Shown: piece by piece, positions 45,801 through 57,800 of the stretch
How the letters are laid out: each line of letters starts with the position of its first letter
Position numbering within the stretch: position 1 is the stretch's first letter
Source: Epinephelus fuscoguttatus
Lineage: Eukaryota; Chordata; Actinopteri; Perciformes; Serranidae
NCBI RefSeq assembly: GCF_011397635.1
Contig: NC_064763.1
Coordinates: forward strand, 22,643,437 to 22,707,436
Reading direction: 5' to 3'
Length of the DNA stretch: 64,000 nucleotides
Made by a program: the position numbers and the translations under genes
The notes under the pieces: model-generated
What the model was told of the DNA's origin: nothing
The model's database searches: none
What the model saw: the letters and a program-made list of their open reading frames with translations, nothing else

Positions 45801-48800
45801 TGGATCAATGAGTCACAGGCCTGGACATTAACATGATTACTGCATCACAAGCGGGAAGCCACCCTGCCTCCCCTCTGCTTTTATAATGCTGTCCTTATGC
45901 ACACAGGGCTTTTAGCTGGAGTGGCCACCACTCTGTCTTCTGTTTCTATCATCCAAGAAAGCATCTGAAATGTTGACCAAACGGCACACATGACCAAATT
46001 GCAAAATAAAAACGAGAAAGGATTCCTGGGACCGCCTGTCTCTAAATGGGGATTTATAAATCCAGCCATGCATTACTTTATTGTAGAGGACTACCATTAT
46101 GTTTCCTAGCAACTAAAAGACAAAGAGCAGCACTTAATGGGAAATGGGTAACCTGAAGAAGACGCACTGGGGCTCAGACAGGGTAAGATCGACACCAGAC
46201 AAAGCAAAGCAGGTTAGCAAAGTAGAAACAAAGAGACATGCAAACCGCAAATAATACATCAATCAATCCAGAGACAAGGAATGTTTTCACACTTTAGTTG
46301 ATGTTCACAGGTCTACTGTGCGCTATATTTTACAGATGGTACAGCTAGATTTTTTTAAAAAAGAAAAATCACCTCATGCAACAGATACAGTCAGTGTCTA
46401 GTCATAGTTAAGGGTAAGGGCAGAGTCTGCAAGGGGGAAAACAGTCCAGCCTATAATGCTCAGAAAGCACTGTTCTTAACTATAATGCTGCCATAGATAG
46501 GGTTGTGCCGATGGGCGATCGGATCGCCCATCGGCGATAGAAGGGTTATTTCACAATGTCTTTTTTAAATGATGATGCAATCGCGAGGTGTGGGGGGGAG
46601 ACAGCGCGTGTGTGGAGCATGCTGACAAGATCGAGGCTGAACGAGGCTAAGTGAGAGGAGACAGGGAGGCTGCTTAGTGAGAGAGCGGAGGGTGGGGGGA
46701 GGGGTAGGGGAAGGGGGGGATCAACGCCTCCGTCCGCTCGACACAAGCATACTTGGGCGTACTATAAGCAGAGCGGACTCCGCGAGGAATGTCCGCAGTC
46801 ATTCGGGCTTTCATAGTCGGCGCACTTCCGCGTTGTAGTTTCTTGTAAAAGTGTCCGTGAAAAATCCCCGCGATGTGAAAAATACATGCGGAGCAGTCAC
46901 TGGTGGTCGTAAAATCTGAGCTTTGCGCGCACAGGGCTTACGGACATCCGCTTTGAGTCTGCGTGGACCTCCGCGGAATCCGTTCCGCATATGTTCCGCC
47001 CGAGTATGTTCGGGCCTTAACGCGCATGTCGCGGAGCAGTGAACAAACCAAACAACACAATGTCAGGAGAAATTGAAAAGATATGCCATCTATATAAAGT
47101 CAACTTGCTAATTAAGGAGCCATTACATGTTCAAGAGTTTTATAAAGCTGCTCAAACGCCAAAGAGTCTAGAGTCTGAGACTAGCGTGTCTGAGTGAAAT
47201 AAATGCATGTTTTGAGACAGTATAGCAGCGTTACTTAACCCCATTAGCCTGTGTACAGATGATGTGTTACAACGTTATCACGCAGGGATTTGCAACCTCA
47301 AGAACAACAGGTTCTTGGAGTTTCACAACTTTATTTACCAGTAGCTAGATGTTGTTAGTGTTAGATCATTCTTATTCAACCAGAAACAGCCCCGAAATCA
47401 CTATCACCAAATCTACCAGACTGCATTTAAATAAACAGTGATTTTGGCTTGTATAGAGGCAGCATATTTTCACATCTAACTGGGAGAATTAAGAGTTTAT
47501 TTTAACCTAACCAGTGTTGGTGATTGTTACAACATGGGAAAGATGAAGCAAGAGGGTCTGTTTGAGTTTTATTTTGTTTCCATTGACTTTGAATGAAGTG
47601 TGTTTTATGATGATAAAATTACTGTTTATCTAAATGGAGTCTGGTGGGTTTGAGGTAGCAATTACGGGCTGTTTCTGGTAAAACAAAAATGATCCTACTC
47701 TTCAACAAAAGGTCTATCTCTGTAAGGAGATTATTTCATTAATATTGTCAGAAACTGATGCCCCATTTCCACTGATCAGTACAGTATGTTTCAGTTCGGT
47801 GCGCTTTTTTCCATTTCCACTGTGAAAAGTTGTGGATGGTACCAATGGAACCGTTCTGTATCCATTTTTGGTTCCCCCTCTGTTGGGGTACCTAGCACAC
47901 AGATCTGGTACTAAAAGGTGGAGCTGTGAACACTGCAGTCTGTTGATTGGTCAATAAAGGACAGTCACTCTGCTCAGGGCTGAGTCAAGGCTGGTTTTGA
48001 AGCTCATGTAACCACTGTTCATACTGTGGAGAGTTTTATTAGTAGACTGTAGCTATAAAAATAAAAGATGTTATGCTGCCTCTCACAGCAGCTGGAATCG
48101 GAGAAAAAATTAACTTCATTCACTGGGCCGACTGCTGGCGATTTTTAAGGTGGAACGTAAATTTGTAATGTTGCTCAATGCATGAAGTCACGGCATGAAT
48201 CAATCAACACATCTTAAATATTCCATATGACAACTTTGACAATTACTTTAGTTTTTATATGACATACACTTTTAGTAATGAGTGGATCTTCAAGTGTTAT
48301 ATTAATTTCGCCTAAATCATGTGAACGGCATATATTCTAATCCTCACTCGGAGGAAAAAACAAGGGTCATGCAGCGCCATTCCTGTGGTCTCCAGCAACA
48401 CTAAACCCCCGAGCTTGCCTTAGAAGGACTAAATGCACAAATCTGATAGAGATTAGATAGAGATAGTGAGAGAGACTCTCACTGCAGCCTGCTTCATTTT
48501 GTTCTGAAAATGTTGGCGTGCAGCCTCGATCTGTGGACAATAAACAAGGTGCAGACTTCCCTCTGTGTCACCAGTAATGAGAAAATACAGTGAGACCTGG
48601 ATGGAGCAGTGAGTGACAACAACCCCTCCCTAATTTAAGGGCAACTTTGCAGTGGAAACGCTAGGGTCTAGGTACCATGTCTGAAGGGTTACTTTTGGTT
48701 CCAAAGGCGCCATACTGAAAGTGTTTGGTGCAAACAGGGCTTTATAATAATGATCTGAGCCTGTCAGTGACAAAAACAAGAACTTTAAGCAGACATGTAT

Positions 48801-51800
48801 CAACAGTGTGAACATGCCCCGAGTGTTAACACTGCAGCCTGTTTCACTGATGCTCTCGCACAATACTGAACCAATTTCAAAAATATTGTTCCCAATAGTC
48901 ACTTCAATGCAAAAACAAGGTTGAACTTTAACTCTGTATCTTTAAGTTTATTTGACATGCAGAAAGCTACACAGCAACTTCAGCATGGTAGCTCTGTTTT
49001 CCCCCTTGGCGTGAGAAGATGTGACATTTTGTGGTGGATCCCATAAACACTGACTGTATTTATTGAGGCTCTTAAGTGAGGAATAACACACTTCAATTTT
49101 GAGCTAAATTTGTGATCACTCAGACATGAGAAAGTCCCGAAAGCTTGCCACATGACAGCCTAGGCTCTGTGGACAGTATAATTGCAAACAAAAGCAGCTA
49201 CACTGACATTAAAACAAGCAACTTTGGACCCAGTGCCACAACTGTGAATATGGGCATGGGCACATTTTAGAGTAGGTAGCTTTAAGCTGTACAGCAGGTG
49301 AATCATCAAACAAACACTTTGCAAGCTCACAAAGTTGATCTCCTTTTGAGAGTGAACAAAACATGAAGTCCAACTGTTTGTTTATTATTAAATGAATTTC
49401 ACATCTTTTCAATTTCTTTAACTTTCTTATCAGTGTGGGAGTTTAACACATAATATGGTTAACAGTTTTTTGTGCGGTTTTGTAAATATTATGTTTTGTA
49501 ACTTTCCCTGACCTCGCCATTATGTACCATCTGTTTATCTTTCCAGCTGGTTTGTTGGAGCAGTGGACAGGGGTGAGTGCCTATGTTTACACATTTGGTA
49601 AACATTAGTTTTTAATATTGATGCCTCAGCTTACCATAAATAATGTTTGTTCATCACTTAACTGTGTAAGGGCATGAAAGACTCTATGTCTTGATGAAAA
49701 ATAAAATAACTTTTTCATCTGCAGAGATAAACTTAAAATATAAATGTGAAAAAATATTCTTAAATGGGCCTTACTCATAAGTTATTTTTTGTCAACAAAT
49801 TCCGTGACAATAAGAAATAAATAGTGTATTTGTTGGTAACTACTTTTAGCCATGGATTAATGTATTGGGTGTCCTGGAGGGTATTTATAGCACCAGGGGA
49901 ATGTATATGTGATCAACTCGAAATAAACTGCAGTGCCCATGTTCATTATAAAGTAATGCATCACCCAGTGCAACAGTTTGGCTCGTCGGTGTGACTGAAC
50001 AGATTTTGTAACATCTTGTTCCACTGGAAAATTCTGGCCTGGTGAGACAAAGTGAAATACTCCTACAACCCCTCAATGCAGGGCAAACAGGAGAGAAAAT
50101 ATTCCAAGTCTCATTGTATTTAGAAGTCCACATATAAAAGAAATATTTGACATATGACATATTTGTGCATCAGGCTCAGTTTATCCTGCATATCTTACAG
50201 AAAAGCCTGTTTATTCTTTAGGCAGGATATCTTATTTCTGGATGAAGAACAGGTTCTCAGACCTGCCCATCATCCAAGCCTGTTTAAGCAGGATGAATTT
50301 TCCAGTTTTGCTTAAAAATGTTACTTTAAAATAAATATGGCATGTTTCACATGTAACCTGAGTTGAAGTACATTTATTATTTTGCCTGGTGAATGTGTAC
50401 ATTTTGAAAAGCACTGTATTTTACATCTGCATCTCCCCGTTTGTGTAATAAGCAGTGTATGCGTGTTGTGAACCTGCTTATGAAGATGAATCTTTCTATA
50501 AGAATAGTGTGCCCTAGTGTGCCCTTGGCGAAAATGAGTTGGAAAATACTGGTATACCCTACTGTGACCTGCAGATAGCCTGTTTTAAAAGCTTCCAGTG
50601 AGCACGGTGCAATCTAAGAGTGAATGGCTCTCAAAGGACACTTAAGCGTTTTCTTTGCTTTGGAGCCTGAGCAGAAAGGTCTTACCTCTGGATGTCAGAG
50701 ATCAGCCACCAGGCCCAAGCCCAGCCTCCCACAACGTATGTCTTCTGATCTGAGCCACAGCAGCCACCTTTGAAACAACACAGATGAAATGGTTAGAATC
50801 AACACAGAGAAAAAGCCCACTGACCATCAGAAAATAATCGCTAGAAAAAAGGGACCAGTTCAAAAGCAATAGGCCAGAAATTTGATTCAGATAGTTTAGA
50901 CCTTTTAAAGCATCTACAACTGATATTTTGCACTTGTAGTGATGAACCTACAGTACAGAGAACTGCAGAGATTGCAGTTCCCCTTGGATTTTCAAAGCTT
51001 TATAGCAAGTTTTAGCTCATTGTTATCAATCCTGATCCACAACTTTACTGTTTTGGTTAACTCTTACTGCTCCATAGTGCTGTTTACAGCCGCGCAAGAC
51101 AGTGATTTTTGAACCCAATCACCAGAATAAATGTTGGCTATGTATGTTTCTACAAACTACAGATACATAACATTTTTATATTTCATATGTGGTGAATATG
51201 TTAAAACTTTATGTTTCTTTATATCTCAATAACACTACAAACAACACTTGGTTTAAGTTTGGAAAAAGTCATATTTTGGCTTAAGAAAACTGTTTTATTT
51301 TTCATGGTACAATCACAGTTATTTAGGCCACGGATGACTCACTAAAAAAACACCTGCTTTAGTAGTAAGATTACAGCTGGAAATGCCGCCAATCTCTACT
51401 TAAAACACAACCAGTTCTGTTGTTGTTGGTCTCAAACAGTGATCTGGTCACAATCCCTGCTCAGAAATGCTACTTTTGTCTCGCAAAGAATCGCTCTTGG
51501 TGGCACAATTGCCACTAAAAATGCCATTGATGTCTCACTAAAAAAACAACTGGTGTTGTTGTTTGTTGATCTCCAACAGTGGTCTGCAGCTTTGCAGCTG
51601 TCTCACCTAGGTGTCACACCATCAACCATCCCCTCCACCTCCAGGTGTCAATCTAATAAAAACTATGTGACCAAACGACGATATCATACGATGAAATTCA
51701 CAAATATATATTGTATCAGTTGTTTGGTTCTGTGTAAAGATGCAAAGGCATACAATGCACTTGTACAGTGCCTGCCCAGCACCAAACAGCAGACAGACAC

Positions 51801-54800
51801 AGCAGCCACTTTTTTGCCGCCTGTTCAGGGTGGGAATTTCACACTGTTGTTCCGCCATGCCATTGTGTATAAAAGGAACAACCGCTGAATGAGCGTTGTC
51901 TCGCCTTTAAGCCAGCACGGCGGTATTAACAGTACCTAAAATGTCTGTGTATAGCTAGATGACTGTGTAAAAGGGACAGCTGACAGGATGGGACCATGGG
52001 TGGGATGGGTGTAACGTTTTGACGCTGTATTATGTGTGCGACCTACCGCCGGAGATTTAAACAGCAGCTGTTAGCAGTTAGAAGCTACCTCAAAGAAGAA
52101 CAACAGCAGCCAAAATGTCCACAACTTGGGAAAACAAGGAGGTCTAGGAGCTCATTGCCCTCTGAGCAGAGGACGAAATCAGCTTGTTTATAAAGCACTG
52201 CCAACGCTTATGTTGTATGTCACACTAGAGGCCATTGATGTTGACTGACAGGTCACACCGTCGCGCCTCTTTTGTTTCCGGGATGCCGGTGTGCTATCTA
52301 AAATTACTGCTGCAGTTGTTTGGTTCTGTGTAAAGATGCAAAGGCAGTATAAAGAAGGGACTTTGTAGCGGCCCTATAGCATGATCTCTGTATAAAAAGG
52401 GCTAGTTAAAGACTAGCTTGGGACAGTGGAGCATTTAGCAGCTAAATGCCAAATATCAGAGTGAATACTAGACTTAGATTTTCCAGATTCCCAAAACACC
52501 ACTCCAAGTAAATGATAATGTTGCTCTGTAACTAGTGGATGTATAAATTAGGGGTGGGAATCGATCACACTTTAACTGAATAGTTTTGTGGACAGTTATA
52601 ATGTTATATGTGCAGTTAATTTAACACAACATGATGCGTGCATGTACAAAAGCACTCAAGTTCATACGGATCATTGGAAGGAATAAATTTATAATAATAC
52701 ATCCAATATATAGGTCTATATGTAACTGTAGCTGCTGATTTGGCTTTAAACCTAAAGTAGCATAGAGGTATTCTCGAGAAAGATCTCTCAGCCAGTGACC
52801 CAGTTCTCATTTTCTGCAAGCGGCTTTCTCGGGAGAAAGATCATGTGCTGTTCAGAAAGTCTTAAAAACACCTTCCAACCACGGTGGCCACAATGTTTGC
52901 TCCTGTTACTCTATGAGCAAGCACCTCATCTCTGCTTTCCGGTGCCAATTTGAATCTTGGGTTCGATATTACTCTCACACTCAAACACTGCTGGGTTATT
53001 GTGATCTATGCTTTGATTTATTTTATTTAAGAAGTAATAATGCACACACAAACACTTAAGTCCATCAAGTAAAGTTTTACCGATGTAAAACCTGGAAGAA
53101 CAAAAATTCATCCAACTCATACTATAGAAAATATAAAAATATAAAAAATGAATGCCAAAAGTTATTTCTTTTACTACTACTTTATATTACCATTACTGAA
53201 GTCTGCCGGTAAATTCAGCTTCATGTTTCGCTTAGAACAGTTTTTAATAAATCAGAAGTTAAAAAACGTGTAAACTGCGTCGTTAATGGAAATGAGCAGA
53301 GGATTAGCTGGGAAACATCATATTTATTCACTTTACATGGAGCTACAGTTAATACTGAAATATGTTAAATGTTTGCCAAATGTGTTAGTATCTCTTAATA
53401 GGTCATCAGAAATCATAAATCATCTTTAGAAGGAGCAGATGTTTACCTTAAGCTAGCTCGGGCCATGATAAAGTTAACAATATTTTAACAGTGCATGGTG
53501 AGCTAATTGCTAGCGTGCTTGGTTGAAAAGAAAAAAAACCCAAAGCTTTGAGATGGCTGTCAGAGATGGCAGAGGTATGATCACATAATACCGTTTGAGC
53601 TTTAACAGGTGGTGTGTTCCACGTTTTGTGGACCAATTGCTCTTGTAAAGAAGAATAAAGCACTGTAAACAACCACTGGAAAATGGCCGATCAGTTCAGC
53701 GCTGGAAGTTGCACCCATAATTCATACAAGGTACCACTGGGGCTAGGAATAAGGTGGATAGAGAACCAATCTACATGCCAATGGTCTCATTAGTCTTTAG
53801 CTATTATATTGTGCAATCAGTATTTGCTTTATAATGATCAAAGCAAAAAAAAACTTGTTTTTTTTCCATTTTAAGCAAATTAACACTTAAAACAAATCCA
53901 ACGTTCTAAACAATACACCACACACACTTTTTGACTCTCCTGTAGGCACATTACAGGCAGACCACTACAGAAACAAACGGCACTGTAGAAGTGATAGTTA
54001 CGACAGTTTTATGTGTGCGATCTTTCCAGATGTAAGTTAGCAGTCACTGGTCTCTGTCTGATAATGTAATCTGGAGTGATTGGTGTGAAATTCCCAGCTG
54101 TCACATGTTAACTGACAGACAGAGGAGGGGGAGGAGCGGACTATCTTTACTGACATACACTACCCCCAACAACCAGCAGGACATATTGACCCACATCTCA
54201 CCCACACAGTTGATGTGTTTTTTATATTTCCATCAACAGAGTTACTGTTGAAAGACTCTTCTGTTAAGTCTATAAAGAAGAAATCTGACTCTGACACAGT
54301 GGCTTCTTGTGTTTCCTATTGTACAAATAATGCATTTTCCTGGCGTGACTGAACAATATCCCACAGGAAACAGTAGCATTATAATATGCGGACCAGGAAA
54401 ATGGCACTTGAGAGTTCATGGGAGACACACTCTCATGAGCTCACCAAGATGAACTATTGAGCCAGACTTGTCATGTGAGTCTAAATGTTGCCACATTTCT
54501 CTCTGTCTTTTTACGTCAAGCAAATTTAATGTGAAGTGTTTATGGAACTGAATTTTTAAATCAATCAACTCTTGATTTCAGTTTTTGCTTTCTTTAAAAA
54601 ACTGAAACAGAGGATAAACACATGCAGAATGTCTTGATGAAAATATATTTTTGGACATGCTCCATTATGACATGATCTAACTCATACAGATGCTGTTTTA
54701 ATGAAGGAATGTGGGCAGGATTGGCTTTTACTATAAACACCCACGTGACTCCTGCCCGAATGCCATCACCAACCACACTGGTAAGAGGCTGAGGACCTAT

Positions 54801-57800
54801 AGAAAGGCCTGAGGCAACACCCCACAGCCTGTCCAGTCTACCATCAACATATCTGAGATTCCTGACTGCATTCACTCCACAGCGGAGGGGGGAGGGGCTC
54901 TACAGAAATGAATGAGAATTTACAAGAGCTAAAACAATCCTGTCATCAGCTGTAGTTTCCCTGATGGGTTTTGTTACTAAAAAGTAACAAATGTCTTTAA
55001 TTAAAACATGCAGATAAGGTGTTGGTGCCTTTGGCCTAAAAAGGAAATTGAACTGTGGCACCCAACCTTATAAAAAATAATTACAGAGTCCTGTTTTTTT
55101 ACACAATTGTAGAATCATTCTATGGATCAGGATGTGCAGTTCACGCCCACTCGCCTCTGCTCCCAATCCTTTATGTGGTAACTGACACGCTCTTCAAAGT
55201 GTGTTCACAATGGAAAACCCCAAAGCTGTTTCTCTTTTTCGTTCATTGCAAGTGGATTAGACAGGAAAACTGCCCTAACAGATTTTGTTACAGAACGCTG
55301 CTGGAAACATTTTATGCACTGCACACTGCCAAACCACATTTATAAACTATGGCAAGGTTTTCAACAAGGCAGAGATCAGTGGTTCCTAAAAGACTGTCCA
55401 AGGTCCACCAGGGATCCAATATCAGATCAATAGAGAATGCAGCGACATGACAAATAGCTCTGAATTTACTACAACTTGACAACATAGACACTAGTGACAC
55501 ACTTAAATTTGGTGCTTTTCCACCAAATTTAAGACAGATTTTTTTTTGGCCTAATAATCGTTTTCTTATTCAAGCATTGCAGTAAAATTCAAGGGGAGAA
55601 TACGTGGCCCTAATGCAGAGGTAGGTTCTATGTAGTAATATGGTTATTTAAGTGGGTTAGTTTAATCTTTATTTTGTCAACAGGTAAGTGCAAGTATAAA
55701 GTAAAGACAGTATTTAAGATATAGTGGTAGGTTTAAAGATTTGTAACATCAAAAACGTGGACTTCCACACAAAGGGGCATGAGTCGTTTTGACAAAAATA
55801 AATTCAAAGATGCATGAATTAAATTAGATACTATCTTTTGGTAACAACCTCAGAAATTCAAAATTAAGACTATTAACAGCAGGTCCAGTGTGAAGGATTT
55901 AGGGGGATATATTGGCAGAAATGGAATATAATATATATATCTTTAGTGTTTAATCACCTGAAAATAATAATTGCTGTGTTTTTGTTACCTTAGAATAACC
56001 CATTCATAGCTACATAGGAAGCGGGTTCTCATCCACGTTTCACCCCTATGTTTCTACAGTGACCCAGACCAGATAAACCAAACACTCACTCTAGATGGGG
56101 CCATTCGTGTTTTCACAGCAGCCATAATAGTTAGCAGCCCCTCTTTGATGAGCAGCATTGGAAATACACTAATTTGAAATGGGAAACTGCTTTATTCAAT
56201 ATTTTTAGTGGTTTATATCAGTCAGTACATTTACATGCACACAGTAGTCGAGTTAAGCTCATAGCTTGGCTAATCAGTCAAGTCGGACTTCTCATCTTGT
56301 CTGAGTATACATGTAGAAGAGAAAATCGAATTTCTGACCAAGTACTCCTGACGTCGCTTCGATGGGCGGTGCTGTGTCCTTTTTAATAAAGTGCGTATTG
56401 AACTAGTTCCGGTTGACCCGAAGAGGAAGCTAAAGACGATGTTTAGCTCCTTTAGCTGTTGGAGCATGAATGTAGTTTTCTCGTCCATCCAGAAGTGCGT
56501 CTTCTGCTTCCTGGTCGCCATGGTGTTTGTTTGTTTGTTTTTCCGGGAGTTACTGCACTGCTATATACTGCACTGCTGCTACGTCATCTCTTTCATCTTC
56601 CAGGTCAAAGCTCGCAAAAGAAAAAGTGGTGCAGGCGCAGAAGGCCGAGTTGAGCTACGGATAGTCCAATTTCAGTCGGACTAAGTGGTTTACATTCAAA
56701 AGTCCGGTTTCAGTCGGACTAAGCCAATAATTTGATTTTTTGAAGCTGCATGTAAACGTACTGAGTGGGTCTGTTTGCTTTGGAGAGGAGGAGACATCTG
56801 CAGATAAATAAACTTGTGGTAAAAACCTCCTGGAGGTCTGGATCAGAAATAAGGTAAGCACATATTAAGGTAACAGAAAAAATAGAGATGCTTGTGGCCC
56901 ATCTGCGACCTGTCAAACAGCATAGGAGAAGCACTGATTTGTAACATGAAGCTGCTTTATACAGTGTTTTCAGTGGTTTAAATCACTAGGCCTGTTTGTT
57001 TTGTGGAGAAAGAGACCTCTGCAGATAATTCGGCTCACAAAAAACTAGGGATGCACAGTAGTATCGGTACGTCATCAATGTCGGCTGATATTGGCTTTAA
57101 AATGAAATATCAGAATTGGCCAACATGCTTTTTCTTATTTTGCACAATAAATAAATATTAAATATATTTAAAGGTCGTGTATTTCATGTCTCCATGTGCT
57201 GGTGGGCCATCATGATAAGAGTATGCATGTATAATATGACTTCAATTCCACTACAAAAGAGACTTGATGATCACTACAATTCAGCAGGGGAAAAAGTCTG
57301 TTTATCAATATCCATATCGGTCAAATGAGTGGTTACATATCGGCATATCGGATCTTGGCAAAAAATCCAGTATTGTGCATCCCTCGTAAAAACCTCCTGT
57401 ACAATGACGGCTGACGGAATTCTAACCAGGAGACATTTCAGCTGGTTGCAATTTGAAATCGTCACCACTAGATGCCACTAAATCCCCTAAATCTTACACA
57501 CTGGACCTTTAACAATGACTGGACAACACAGAAATTACTGACACTGTATGAGGCAAGTATTGTGACCAGTCATTGTGATATGAGTCATTAGTTTCACAGG
57601 CATTTAAGATTATTTTGAGTAAAATAAAATCCAAAGCCAGTCTGAGTTTTTAAATGGGGAGGGCCCTGACATTAGGAAAAGTCTTCTATGTACTGTTTTA
57701 AGTCTGAGACACACCAGCTGATGGGTGTGTGGACCCAGGAGCATATATCAGCGTTTCCCCCTGTAAGTTAATTAATTTAGCTGTAGTCCTTCTGCGGCAG

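Larger units (their letters stand above)
55882..57508. mobile_element. MITE with 'ggtccagtgtgaaggattta' ends carrying two nested elements
   Basis: The left end GGTCCAGTGTGAAGGATTTA and the right end (inverted) GGTCCAGTGTGTAAGATTTA match at 18 of 20 bases. Nested inside are the TA-flanked MITE at 56228-56758 and a hAT at 57046-57384. A second copy, in the opposite orientation and broken, starts at about 61584. Confidence 0.6.

Noticed and set aside
47060..47197. 45-codon frame [20 protein letters not shown]... on the plus strand
   Set aside because: It has a protein-like composition and a clean start, but no splice context, no recognisable family, and it lies beside a transposon nest. It could be a remnant of a transposon gene.
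51439..51888. 149-codon open frame on the plus strand
   Set aside because: It lies in repeat-like DNA inside flot2 intron 1, crosses a 34-bp duplicated segment and shows no recognisable domain.
54594..54875. 93-codon minus-strand frame ([18 protein letters not shown]...)
   Set aside because: Inside flot2 intron 1; no family recognised and no exon signals.
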